A program made the translations under genes and the position numbers. The notes below the pieces were generated by a model. That model was not told the origin of the DNA. It saw only the letters and a program-made list of their open reading frames with translations, and searched no databases. A stretch of DNA of 64,000 nt from Topomyia yanbarensis (taxonomy: Eukaryota > Arthropoda > Insecta > Diptera > Culicidae), in NCBI RefSeq assembly GCF_030247195.1, contig NC_080672.1, positions 371,202,166 to 371,266,165 of the forward strand. The letters are read 5' to 3'. Below, piece after piece: positions 29,951 to 41,400 of the stretch (positions are counted from its first letter, which is position 1; the number at the start of each line of letters is the position of its first letter).

Positions 29951-30117
29951 CCACCGTTAAAAAAAGAAAAAGCGGTGAATTATTTCGTGAAGAAAACAAA
30001 ACATTTTGCTCTGCAAAAACCGGTTGAGGTTAGGTATTTCATGGGCAAAACAAACCAAACTTCTCTAGTTCGAGTTTGCTTCTGTGGTTGTGAATGAGCT
30101 GTTAGAAATCTTAATAG

Positions 30118-30382
30118 AGTACTTGACAATCTGTAACTGTATTATTGCGTTCAACGATTTGTTTTCCTCCACCTGTTGTAATGTTCCGATAGCTGAAGGA
30201 AAACAAATCGAAAATAGCTTTTCTGTCGGATTATTTGCATGATGATCCCGTCATGATATTGCATGTCTCCGGAATAAGTTTTACAGCGACACAGTACATT
30301 TAAATGCCATCAAAAATACTTTAGGAAAGCTATTTAAAACGTTTAAATTGACAGTTTTACATATGACAGCTGGAGGAAAACA
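30118..30382 (+). repeat. Direct repeat flanking a poly-A-tailed segment, left copy
   Basis: Begins AGAGTACTTGACAATCTGTA and ends GACAGCTGGAGGAAAACA. It corresponds in order to 30908-31151 (AGAGTACTTTACAATCTGTA ... GACAGCTGGAGGAAAACA) with moderate divergence. Confidence 0.7.
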
Positions 30383-30439
30383 AAAGCCCTAGTAGTGTGA
30401 GTGAAATCAGTTGCATAGAGCACTATAATCTGCATAAGG

Positions 30440-30860
30440 TCTCACATTGCATGTTAAGGGTGAGCATAAAAGTCAGCCTCACAGGTTGGGAGAGGCTAGC
30501 ACAAAAGTCAGCCTAGCAAGGAATGAGTAAGGTGAGCACACAAGTCAGCCTCATGTGGGAGTGTTTGAGAGTGAATCAAAGTGCGATTGAGAGAGCACCC
30601 AAGTAAGCCTCATACAGGATGTATGAACGCGTGAGTGAGAGTGAATGAGTACATTTAGTACAGCCATCCCCCCAGAAGTAATACCGAGAGGTAGTTCCTG
30701 GGAGGAATGATGGCGGAGCCCAATGGAGTTTAGTCGGTATTAATGGCTGGTCACCATTCGAGTCCGACACGCCCCCAGTGCACCCCGTGCGGTAGATTGG
30801 ACCCTACCAATAGCACGTGTACTGGGCTAGGACATAAAGGTCTTCTCCATTGTAAAAAAA
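30440..30860 (+). mobile_element. Unclassified retroelement 3' end with A tail
   Basis: 30465-30620 repeats the motif GAGCACAnAAGTCAGCCTCA about four times (AAGTCAGCC at 30471, 30506, 30543 and a variant AAGTAAGCC at 30602). It is followed by a GC-rich segment (CAGTGCACCCCGTGCGGTAG) and a run of A at 30857-30868. The A run suggests a reverse-transcribed element; no coding domain is recognised. Confidence 0.4.
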
Positions 30861-30907
30861 AAAAAAAGAAAAAGGGTATGCATGTGAGTACATACTAGAG
30901 TCTGTGT

Positions 30908-31151
30908 ATAGAGTACTTTACAATCTGTAACGGAATTAGTACGCTCAACGCCTTTTGGTTGGATTATTTTCATCAATTGCTTTTTGGTTGGATTATTTTC
31001 ATGAAGGAATCGGACTAACCGACATTGTACGTTTTCAGAATAAGCTTTACAGCGATATAGAGCATTTCAACACCATTATAAATACTGTAGGTGAGTAATT
31101 TTAAATGTTTAAATTGGCTAATAGTTTTACATGTGACAGCTGGAGGAAAAC
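30908..31151 (+). repeat. Direct repeat flanking a poly-A-tailed segment, right copy
   Basis: Homologous to 30118-30382. Inside it TTTTGGTTGGATTATTTTCAT is locally doubled (30953 and 30982). Confidence 0.7.
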
Positions 31152-31924
31152 ATGATTTTTTTAACATGATGCAGTATTTACTCAATGTCGATTCTGCCTA
31201 TCGTAAAACCAAAACTCACTTTACGTATGTAAATACCTTACTTGGTACCATCTTGAGTTATCACAGCATTTTGCAGACGTTTGTCAATACCTATTTGCCC
31301 TACCTATTTCTATTTGCTTCAAACACTTTCATGTGCCTTATAGCTATACAATGTGAGTGTAAGATTAATATTGCTTGTAAATACACACATTAGGTTTATG
31401 TGCCGTGCAAGTAGTGTCTACATGCCACCGCTAATTGTAAAAATCTATGTGTAAATTACATTTACTTAATTGATTAGACCATAATTTGATTTGTTCGAAA
31501 CAGTTTATCCCCAGGGTTGATCATTGAAAGGGCAGTCCCTTGATTTTATCAAAAAATTCTTGCTATTGACGAAATAGATTCTTCATCATCACAAGAAATT
31601 TGGTTTTGAGCTATTCACGGTTTTGGCCAAAGCATCCCCAAAAGAATTATTCACAAAAAATTCAGCATCTGATTCGCCATCCCGAATCACAAAAAAATAC
31701 TTCAAACGATTCTTTTAAGAAATTTTGTTGTTGCTTTGGTACAGAATCCGGTATAAATTTTCCTATAGAAAAGAACATATAGAAAAGATTTTTCGACACC
31801 TAGTATAGATTTAATTGTGGCTACACTGCCCATAATAGTCATGAAATAAAATCGATTTTGCCAGATCGATCTCTTAAATTTAAAAAAAAAATCGATTTTG
31901 TGGAACATCGATTATAAAAGATCG
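31152..31924. other. No recognisable gene
   Basis: AT-rich sequence with short open stretches and no recognisable domain. Confidence 0.4.
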
Positions 31925-32250
31925 GATGAAAAAATAATATGTAAAATATACGAAAACTTCCGTTGGATGAACGAAATGTAATCGTGCGACGAACGAAATC
32001 GTTCGTGCTATATACAAACATTCAATAAAAACGAAACATTTCGTAACATTTACCAGAAATAGTTTCATCATCGACGAAAAGTTTCTTGCAATGTACACTA
32101 AACATGTAAATATTTGTGCAAGTGCAGTTGGTGAAATAAACGAAAGCGCCTTTTTACAATGCACGAAAATGCTTCGTTGCAGAAAACGACGAATGAATTC
32201 GTGCATTGTATGATCATTTTCGTTCTATTTATGAATTTATTTTATCAGTG
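31925..32250. mobile_element. MITE-like sequence with TATCAGTG end
   Basis: Rich in ACGAAA/TTCGT motifs in both orientations and ends TTTATCAGTG followed by TA at 32251-32252. The start of a related sequence is at 27393. The left boundary is approximate. Confidence 0.4.
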
Positions 32251-32329
32251 TATGGTAGAATATAACTCATCATCATGTTTTACCGCCGACGCCAGCAATT
32301 GAATCATAGTAACAAAACAAAAAAATGTA

Positions 32330-32578
32330 ATTTTTTTTCGGTGAGCTTATTTAAAAACGCAACCTTTTTTAGTTAATATTTTTTTCCATATATCGAAATG
32401 TTTTCATAGTTCTCAATGATTGAAAAATGCTCAAACTTCAAAAGTTTAAAAATTAATAACTTGAAAAAATATCATATTCAGCCAAATCAAAAAATTCGTG
32501 TCAATTATTTTTAGCTAAAGAATGCAAGAATTTTTTTTTTTGAAAAAAATTAGTTGTAAATCTGACGTGGAATGACCC
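32330..32578. mobile_element. Half copy of the long inverted-repeat family
   Basis: Contains AACTTCAAAAGTTTAAAAA, TAACTTGAAAAAATA, TTCAGCCAAA and TTTTTAGCTAAAGAATGCAA, ending GTAAATCTGACGTGGAATGA. The same succession forms the right arm of the element at 52948-53894. Confidence 0.7.
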
Positions 32579-32579
32579 A

Positions 32580-33440
32580 TATATTAGATTGAGTTTTTGC
32601 GCATTGCTCCATTCCGGGTAATGAGAAAGAGGACACTTAGATAAGGCATGGTAATGAGAAGGCGGATTAGAATGAATCCCTTCGGCCTTGTTCCAGTCCG
32701 AGATATGCTGGCTATTCCCGATCTTCCCTATATATCTCTCATACACATAGTTTTAGACGCGATAAATCCAAATTTATTTACTTCTTCCCTTTTGGTTGAC
32801 ACGCTAAAAGCTACCTGGAAATCTTATCCCAAAGGAGTTTCCAGCGGATCCAAGGAGGCCAGTCAGCGACCCGGTTCATGATGTCCTCACAATGATCTTC
32901 CGTTTGCCAAAAAGCTGCAAGTTTAATTTCTTTTTTTTTGCCTGTCATTATTGTTCGCTTTCTCTTCACTTCTTTGATGTGGTTTCTACTACTCTTATGT
33001 TGAAATTAATCCCTTTTGGGTATGTCTTTTTACTTCCATATTAAAAGCTCCTTGATTCAATTTTTAATCAAATAATAGTTCTTGTTAAAAAATTGCAAAT
33101 TTTAATCCTTTAGTCTAAATAAAATTGCATTTTTTGTATATCGTTCTGAATTCCAAAATGTGTCAAAATGTATTCCCCTTAGTATGCATATAAAAAAGAA
33201 TTTCAAATTTCAAACAAATCCCATATTTTCAAGAAATTTAAATAGCAAAGAAATTGATATCTAAATAAATATATGATATTGCTGAACATCGAGAATTGCA
33301 GATGCATGCATTTTGTGCGCGAAACACACGTGATTAATCTCAGGTATTGGTTTGTTCCAAACTTTCGAGTGGGTACTTCCCCCCCCCCCCCTCGGTAATT
33401 TTAGAGTGGGTAGAACTTCCCATACTACCCACGTGTTCCG
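32580..33440 (+). pseudogene. I-clade ORF2 terminus and 3' flank, decayed (duplicate A)
   Basis: A relic of RNase H (HCSIPGNEKE at about 32600) is followed, after loss of roughly a kilobase, by VPVRDMLAIPDLPYISLIHI (32693-32752), matching VPVRDILANRDFPYMSLIYT at the end of element 1 ORF2. From 32780 to 33435 the sequence matches 37500-38180 base by base with moderate divergence, including the GGACACTTAGAT lesion in the RNase H part and the CAAACTTTCGAGTGGGTA sequence at the end. A C-run is at 33379-33391. Confidence 0.7.
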
Positions 33441-33449
33441 CCGGCCCTG

Positions 33450-33605
33450 CCCAAATCGCTGCTCCCCGCTCCTGTACCGTCAGCCGCTTTGGAGCCGTCG
33501 GTGAAGATTTGAGTGTGATGTGAGTATCTTCGGTGAACTAGCTGTCTGCACTTAACCAGCATGCTGCTGGGATAGTCGCCGACTTTTATCGTGTGAGCAC
33601 AGTCT
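33450..33605 (-). pseudogene. Non-LTR RNase H domain fragment
   Basis: The minus strand reads KVGDYPSSMLVKCRQLVHRR then YSHHTQIFTDGSKAADGTGA. IFTDGSK..DGTGAG is the first catalytic aspartate motif of retrotransposon RNase H. The domain stops soon after and the rest is absent. Confidence 0.65.
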
Positions 33606-34982
33606 GCCCATGAACTTGGACAAGTTTACACCTGTGTACAAAATTTCGTGCACGCGTTGGTGAGTGGACCGGCGTACTGTCCTTCTAATGACCGCAGGGT
33701 GTATTGCAGGGAGGTCGGCAGGCGTTGTTTGTTGCGTTGTGCGTAGTGTCTGCTATCGTTTGCTGGAGGATGTGGTCAGCCAAACGCCGGCAGTTCGATA
33801 TCTCCTTGAAAAAGGGTTTTGTCGGTTGGAAAGGTGGTATGAACTTAGCTGGGAGGTGGTTGGGTTCCCTGAACCGGCAGCCGCCGAAGTCATGTCAATG
33901 GGGTCCGGAACATCGGCGGACGGGGCCGATGCAGAGGAGGGGTTTTTCTATAAGCTCCTTGCCCTTGGCCTTTTGGTCCCAGTATGTGGTGCGTTGGTTG
34001 GGTATATGTTGGTTGGTTGCATCCCCCCTACCCCCACATTACGTACCACCCTTCTTTAAACCTCCCTGCCCTAATCAAGTCCCCTTTCATCAAGCCCCCC
34101 CCCCCCATCAAGCCACCCACCTCAAACGACCCACTCCTCTCTCATCCCAATCACCTTCACCCAGTAAGCATACCAAGATAGGCTGTGGGTTATCATCCCC
34201 TTCACACTTACATCCCCGCATGATAAAATAGTTAGCCGAAAGACAACATTGAGTTAATACGAACACTGCATATCAAGAAGAGCGGCAACTCTGTCCAAAA
34301 TTTGGAGACAGTAACAGTAACGCCACTTGCGAGTAAAGGTGGTACTTCCCATAGTGATGCACACACGCACACACATAAACTTTTACATTAAGCTTCCTAC
34401 CTTCCTCCAATAGAGGCGCTGTAACCTCTGACGCTTCTCGTTTGTATGGGGGAAGGAAAGAGATATCAGTCTTCTTAGTGTGTAGTCTTCGGCTAATTCT
34501 ACTTATGCTAATTAATAGTTTTGCTTCAAGTAGGGGCGGATCCAGAACAACATTTCTTAGTGGGTCTGAAATTTCGATTTTGAAATGAACAAATTACGTA
34601 ATAGGCAATAACTGCGTTTAATGAAAACCATCAAAAAATTAAGTTCGAAATGATTTTGAGTTTGAAACTCGCTCGAACTGTCGGTCTGGCTCGTGAGGAT
34701 GGTGAGTATCACTCGTCTATTACGAATCGGATTCGCTGTTTTCAGAAACAGGGACGACAATCTCTTATGGATGGACCTCTTTCTCAAACATACTGTTCAA
34801 CAACTATTTAATGCTCAACTAGCCTAAAATAATAAACTGAAACATGTAGTTTTTGAAGAAATTCAATTCACGCGAACCACATCACCAAACACGTAGTTTA
34901 GATGCATGCAATATATATTTCTTTCTGTAGATAACATATTTTCATTTACTCAATAGTGTAGAAAATCTCTAAATTTTTTCGC
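33606..34982. other. Unclassified, GC-rich in the left part
   Basis: 33660-34210 is GC-rich with overlapping open frames (up to 175 codons on the plus strand) of low-complexity, Pro-rich character, and C runs. It borders the RNase H fragment and may be remaining retroelement sequence. 34240-34980 is AT-rich without a recognised feature. Confidence 0.35.
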
Positions 34983-35115
34983 TTTTGGCCTTTCTCTTAT
35001 AACGAAAGGCTATGCAATCACTGAAAAAATCGATTTACCAACCGAGGCCCGGATTCAGTTCGTCGAGATCGGCAAATGTCTGTATGTATGTGTGTATGTG
35101 AGTGTTTACGAGCAA
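34983..35115 (-). mobile_element. Tail of the mosquito GAGAAAGGC repeat family
   Basis: The minus strand ends with GCATAGCCTTTCGTTATAAG, AGAAAGGC, preceded by CGGGCCTCGGTTGG and a TACACACATAC tract, the reverse of the family member at 46640-47767. Confidence 0.65.
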
Positions 35116-35157
35116 ATGCGTTCAGCATAAATCGAGGAGTATAAGAACTTATTTTCT

Positions 35158-36617
35158 ATCAGTCTCATGTGACTTTCGCCGGATCTACTCTTCCAAACAT
35201 TGTTCTTTTGAACGGGGCTCGTCTATCTGTTCACCTTTTTGTGCCTCAGGGCATGCCCTAATTGCGAACAATTGGACCATACCGCTACCCAATGAAGAAA
35301 CATAGAAACCACAACTAGTTTCTGCGCTCCCTTGTTCACTGAAGAGCGAGAGTCTGACAATCACATTGAGAGAACATGTTCTAATGTACCTATAAATTTT
35401 CGAAAAAAGAAAATCATTTCCTCTCCTAAGCTACCTCGTAAAGGCCTTAGAGTGTCCTTTGATGGATGCTAATACCGAAGTAAGTGGCTCCTCCTCTCGG
35501 AAATATTAGAAACTAACAGGCATTTCTTCATGGGACTTCAAAAACCCTAAGTGTCCCTAAATTTCATTCTCATGATTTTTCTAGGTTTAACATGAAGTAT
35601 TTGGTTAACTTCTGACGTAGATCTTCCACAATTTTAATATTTTTCGCCAGGGCCGAGTTAATCCTCGGTTCCAGATATTGAAGTTATCGGTTGTCAAATC
35701 CGAATCAAAGGCAGACATTGTTCCCTTATACATCACACCTCATCTGGTTCAGGAAGACTTCAACTCCCACGGTATGTCATAGGGTTGTCATCATGTTGAT
35801 AATCTTTCTATCTTACTACATGATATTCGCGTCGATTTCAATATGATCATGACTACTCTACCAACTTAATGTATGCTGAAAATGCGGTTATTGGCACCGA
35901 TTTGTAAACGGATTAACGAGAGAAATAATGTTTCATCTGATCGCTATGTCCTACGATGCATAAATTCTATTCAACCGTTGATCGGAATACGCAAAATCAA
36001 GGATCCTTTTTCGGCGACAACAGCATTTCATATAGATCTACACTCAAACAATTTATGTTTCCCGATGAAATAATAATACATTATTTAAACGCAACGATTG
36101 TTCTTTGCACACACAAAGATGCTCGCGCTAAACATTGTAGTGCCCATATCACTGTAGCTTTCGTTCGATGATGACAGCTATGTATTGCGTCTATGCTAAT
36201 TATTATGACAGTAGTGGTGAGGGTGATCATAAAAGAGGCTGTTCTGCATACATTCTCCCCACAAAACTGATGGTTTTATATTTACCCACCAAGGACCATG
36301 TCCACATCGTTACAGTTCCAAGGATACTGTCCATTCGATGGAGCATGGAAAGCACTCCTTGCAATTCCTGTAGCAAAAAAAACGGGGGAGTTTCTTAGTT
36401 CTTTATCTGAAAAATCATATCCGACTACCTTAGTTTGAATTCTTTTGCATTGCTTCATTCCAGGTAATGAGAAGGTGGACACTTAGATTGGAATGGTAAT
36501 GAGAAAAGGCGTACAGTTAGGCATTAGAAGATGATCGCGTAGCTTCAAGGAGTTTTTCGGTATTTCTTGTCAGAGGACGCTCGAAAATTGGCAAATTTCG
36601 TGGAACAATGGAAGTTT
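35158..36617 (+). pseudogene. Decayed I-clade element: ORF1, endonuclease and RNase H relics
   Basis: In broken frames, in the correct order: VTFAGSTLPNIVLLNGARL and CEQLDHTATQ (ORF1 knuckle region, 35168-35290), SSPKLPRKGLRVSF (35420-35460), TWLTSDVDLPQF (EN, 35595), DFNSHGMS.GC (EN, 35757), YWHRFVNGLTREIM (35885-35928), ESLSSLSEKSYPTTLV and HCFIPGNEKVD (RNase H, 36385-36480), QRTLENWQISWNNG (36570-36612). Large internal deletions remove most of the reverse transcriptase. Numerous stops show great age relative to elements 1 and 2. Confidence 0.75.
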
Positions 36618-36680
36618 GTATATTCCTTGGTTGGACGTGAATCTTTGTTTTTTTCCTTTCTTAAGGATTTTTTATGAACG
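36618..36680 (+). repeat. 62-bp direct repeat, left
   Basis: TATATTCCTTGGTTGGACGT through TTAAGGATTTTTTATGAACG; repeated at 37190-37251 with three or four differences. Confidence 0.85.
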
Positions 36681-36776
36681 TGTCCACTGGAAAACAGACA
36701 GAGAAAGAATGACCGGAACGGTGAGAATGAAGAAACGGTGAAAATTCACCTTTATTGGAAACACTGAGAAAAGATA

Positions 36777-36852
36777 TGTCCTCAAGTAGGAATCGAACCT
36801 GCGATCTCCCAGTCTCTAGTTGAGTGCGTTAACCACCCCGCCATCGAGGAAC
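36777..36852 (-). tRNA. tRNA-like sequence (SINE head or tRNA pseudogene)
   Basis: The minus strand has TGGCGGGGTGGTTAACGC (A-box-like) and GGTTCGATTCC (perfect B box) at tRNA spacing, starting GTTCCTCGATGG and ending TTGAGGACA. The acceptor stem pairs at only five positions and the anticodon stem is poor, so a functional tRNA is unlikely. It lies between the two 62-bp direct repeats. Confidence 0.5.
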
Positions 36853-37189
36853 TGTGATAATGCCATCACACGTTCCCAACAGTTTTCGTGATCACCGCTG
36901 CAGCCTTCCAATACCTCCTAATTGACCCATCGACCCCCAATGTCTCCTATAAGCAGATCGTCACCTCTCCCTCTCACCGATCGGGTCAAATCACTCTTGT
37001 TGTCTATTTTTAGGTCCAGTGGACTGCGCTCAAGGCTTGAGATATTGATTATCACTGTTTGCCCCCATTTCCTAACTCAGTCGCCACCAGACAGTTGGCA
37101 GTGAAAGAGCTATGGAGGGGCATGTTGATAACTGCCCTCAAAGCCTATCGGCAGAAGCTAACGACAAATTCAGCCGTTGATGGAATTTT

Positions 37190-37251
37190 ATATATTCCTT
37201 GTTTGGACGTGATTCTTTATTTTTTCCTTTCTTAAGGATTTTTTATGAACG
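37190..37251 (+). repeat. 62-bp direct repeat, right
   Basis: Second copy of 36618-36680. The decayed I-clade ORF2 resumes immediately after it. Confidence 0.85.
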
Positions 37252-38184
37252 TTGTGGAAGTTTAGAAATCGCAAAGGAACAAATAAGCCATGGTTAGGGG
37301 ATGAATAAGGCTTGTGACTTCATTCGGATGATATCACGGGTCATGTCCAGTCATTATACGTTGGATGAGCATCTCCGGTGTAGTGAGGTCGTGGAGAGAG
37401 GTCTCAACGCTTAGTGTCACGATTATCGCAACATTAAACATGTTGTCTGGTCGTGCGCCTAGTGCCCTAGCGCCAGATATCCATTAAACGAATCCCTTCG
37501 GCCTCGTTTGTCTTCTCATGAGGTTGATGTGCTAACAGCCACCTGGAAATCTGGTTCTAAAAGAATTCCCAGCGGATCTAAGGAGGGCAGTCGGTGATCC
37601 GGTTCATGACGCCCTATAGTATTTTTCCGTTTACCAAGTTTAATTTCTTCTTTTCCCTAACATTTTTGTCCGCCCTTGACTTTCCCTGATACCGTCTCTG
37701 CTACGCTGATGTTAAAATCAATTCCTCTTGTGTATATCTTTTGCCTTCCTTATAATAAGCCTAATAATGTTTCTCCTTGTTTCAATTGTCAAATAATAGT
37801 TCGTGCTAAAAAATAACAAAATGTATATCTAGCCTTTGAAAATATTTCTAACTACATCCTTTAGACTGAATAAAAATGCACCAATATTTTTTCTGCATAT
37901 CGATCTGAATTCCTTGTTTTATGATGTAGATGTGTCAAATTATATTCCCCTTAGTATTACAAAAAAAATAAGTTAAAATTTTCAAGAAATTTAAATTGTA
38001 GGCCAAACAAAATTTGTAGCTCCATAAAAAATGAAACTCTTGTGCATTGAGAATTTCAGATGCATGCATTTGTACGCAAGACGAATATGCGGTTAATTTC
38101 AGGTTTTAGTTTGTTCCAAACTTTCGAGTGGGTATTTCCCCACTCGGTTATTTTCAAGTGAGTAGTACTACCCATACTACCCAT
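37252..38184 (+). pseudogene. I-clade ORF2 terminus and 3' flank, decayed (duplicate B)
   Basis: KPWLG, then DFIRMISRVMSSHYTLDEHL (37318-37375), INIKHVVWSCA-like sequence (37430-37460), then a 3' flank matching 32780-33435 through to TACTACCCATACTACCCA. In element 1 the equivalent is KPWFRGMDVGRDFIRVMSRL and SNHYTLDAHLRR. Frameshifts and stops throughout. Confidence 0.7.
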
Positions 38185-38403
38185 AGACCGACACTAGAGA
38201 GGTGACTCCACTATCTGGGGACCACGACCCATCGACTCGTGGACCGGGGACCAACGGATTATCTTCCCTTCCGTAAGAAGATATGGCCACAGATTTTTTC
38301 ATCTCAAAAAAATCTCGACGAGCTCGACTGGGATTGAACCCAGACCAAAGGGGATGGGTGGCGGTCAAGCTTACCGCTCAACCACTGCACTGGTGCCGTC
38401 CTC
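38185..38403 (-). mobile_element. tRNA-related SINE
   Basis: On the minus strand the head reads CAGTGGTTGAGCGGTAAGC (A box) and GGTCTGGGTTCAATCCCAGT (B box), followed by a body with GAAAAAATCTGTGG and ACCAACCGTTGG-like sequence ending near AGTCACCTCTCTAGTGTCGG. Insertion is at the end of duplicate B. A partial relative is at 14433-14593. Confidence 0.75.
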
Positions 38404-41400
38404 CTTTACAATATTTTGTATATGTTTAGTTTACTAAAAAACGATATAATGCAATTCAGCACTAAATATTAGTCTCATAATATAACAATCATTACCTAGG
38501 GTGCATTCGCCATAACCGAACCACGCCAAAGTAACCCTGCCAGGTACATAGTCCCTTTCCCTTTCAACTCACGTTTCTCCGCTCCCGTTTGCCAGTCTGT
38601 GTTGCCCATTCTTTTATCACAAACCGCCAAATATATAGCCTCATAATGGTCCACCCGCCACGCTTAATTGCCTCCATTAAATTAATTTAATAAGTTTTGT
38701 TTCCCCCGTCCACTCCTCCGCTGACTTTATCTTAATATTCCTGCACCACCGTGAAACGAATTCTCGCTCTTCTTTTCGCTACCATCCGCCACCACAGCAC
38801 AGACAGGCAGGCGAGAGTAGGACGGCGGCGTAAGCTAGAAAGCTACGCTCCTATAGCTGATCGCCTGAGTGGGTGGTGGCGCCCAGGCAGGGTGACGGAA
38901 CACATTTCGGGTTTCTCCTTTCGGAGTGACGTGGCGGAAAAAATCGCTCCTTTTATCAAAAGTGCCTCCGTTCGTTTGTGGCTGACAGACGGACAGTAGG
39001 GAGTAACGGAAGGGGTGGCAGTTCGAGACACAAGAAGGAGGTGAGGTGAAAATTAAGCTGTTTGGCTTTCGGGCACCTTTCCGCACAATTTTTGACACCT
39101 CTAACAAGCCGACACCAAAGCGGCAGCCGGCTCGAACTGTAAACCGGTTGTTTGGCGGGCTTGGAAAAGCGTAAACGTGGAAAGGGGAGGTTTTATTGAC
39201 AGGAACAGGATATTCAAGTACCCTTAGCTTAATTTGGCGTGTAAATGAGTCTTTACTGCCGGCCCGGTAGGTTGGAGTGGAGTAGGATATTATATACTTT
39301 CCGCTGCGGATCGCAGTCGATAATTAACCAACCGTGTTATGATTGGTACTGGCGTAAAATGCTCTACAATATAGTTGTAGAGATAGGGTTATTTTTATTA
39401 CATCAGTGTAGTACGCTATGGGCAATAAGACCACTATTATTGCATAGGTGTAAAAGTTTACCCCCTAACTAAATTTCATGTTTGCCAAATACAATGCTAA
39501 CTTGCCATGAGGAAGGAACAGAAACTCCCTTCCGTGGGAAACTTGAATCGGATTCCGCAAAGATTGTGCACAGCTTCCAACCAACGTTGGGTCGTGTAGC
39601 ACAAATAGCCGAACGATTGTTTGCAGTTAACATAACCTCATTATCTGTCATGATTTCGTGCAAACACTTGCCCCAGGAAATCAGTCATAAACCACCATAA
39701 CACGGGTCCTTTTGTCATTGAGCAGGGTACAACAATAAGCAAGATGGATAGCGGACATCAATATCCCGTCGGGAAGAACACCGCTCCTCATCCTCCTCTT
39801 TCCGCCATCTGATTCAATACACGCACTTCTGTAAGCTCGAAGCGCGCCCTACTTCTCCTCGCAGACAAGCCAGAACAATTTACTTCCGTACACGTTTTTC
39901 ATTTTCATCTTCATTTTTGTTTACCCTGCACAAGACACATTATCCTCATTCATTCATAACAAACAAACGGTACCCCGCGTCCGGATCGTCCCACCCCCGT
40001 TAGAACAGTGCAGATGAAAAGCCGCATCCCCTTTGTGGGAGTGGAGGAACCAAATGAAGAACAGAAGAATCAAATTGTGGAAAAGCTACTTTTCCTTTTC
40101 ATCCTGGCTCCACTTGACGGTTCACCGCAACAATACTCCCGAGGGGGAAACTTTGTGCCAAAGTCAAAGGTATAGGACGGGGAAATGTTTAGCGAGCGAG
40201 CGAGACTTGTCCCGGTCGACGGAGCACCTCCTCGGTTGCTAGCTACACACTTCTGCCTGGTGCCCCCGGGCTGTTTCACTGCCAGTCCCTGGTAGAGTTT
40301 TGGTGAGCGTGTTTGTGAGGGAGTTGTAAAGCGCTCAAATTACGTTAATTTGCATGCAAATTATAATTACATTTGTCTGGGTCTGTGAATGGAGACGAGT
40401 CGACCGTGTGTTTCGTCGGTACGGCAGGAATGAATCTCCGAGGGGAAAACATCCTTCGCAGGAATTTCACCTGTTTGCGATGCGAGTTTTTCCAAAGCTG
40501 GAGCATATTACGAACGGAATTGGGTAAGTGGTGGATGATTTAATACTGGAAAAAATCATATGAGAAGTATAGGGTTAAAAATAATAGCGTGATTTGAACA
40601 CTAAATTGAAGATCGAAGTAACGAATGATATCTCGTTTGTCAACAACCCAGATTTATGGAAATTGTCGCGTCGCATAATCAACCAGATGTAGGGCTTTAC
40701 CTCACAAAATCGTTACTAGAAAGTTTGGTTCTATAATATTTGCTTGGAAAAGTATGGAGTTATTCTAATTTTTGCATTAATTTTGAACTTCGAATATAGT
40801 TTGTAAAAGTCATTTTAAATCTTGCAATAGTATACACAAAAGGATAAAAATAATTGCCACCGTAAAAATTTATTGTCGAACAATACTTCGTCACTGTTGT
40901 GTTATCTTATGACAAACGCCATTTTGGAGTAAACTGAATTAAAAATGCCACATTAGTTGTTTAAAAAATCTTTACAAAGTGGCGTTTTCAGAATTTTGAC
41001 ATTATGCTTGGTTACTGAGATGTAGCGAGAAACGTGCTGAGAAATTCTGTGATTTTTGTTTAAAATGACTGTAAGTGGGGATTGGCACGAGTTATCTTGA
41101 TGTATAAGATATTTTTCTATGTAAAACTGTCTGAGAAACAAAATGACATAATTATTTTCAAAATAAAAGCACACGAATTATGAGAAAAATGCACTTTAAG
41201 TTTTATACTGGATTGATATAGCATATTTGGCAAAACTGTAACCAAAACTACTATTTTTCTAAATTCCCTGACTCATTTCCTTCAAAATGCATCGAACCGA
41301 TTGTTTATAGATCAAAGTAAGCCAAAGATATGAATAAATGTTTATAATTGATACACACAAATTTTGTCATCAATACACACTTATGACACGTGTTAGAGCG

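Noticed and set aside
33664..34231. Overlapping 131- and 175-codon frames in GC-rich DNA
   Set aside because: No recognisable domain, low-complexity Pro/His-rich C-terminus, overlapping frames and C runs; composition explains the openness.
36777..36852. Functional tRNA gene
   Set aside because: A and B boxes are good, but the acceptor and anticodon stems pair poorly and the sequence lies in repeat DNA, so a SINE head or pseudogene is more likely.
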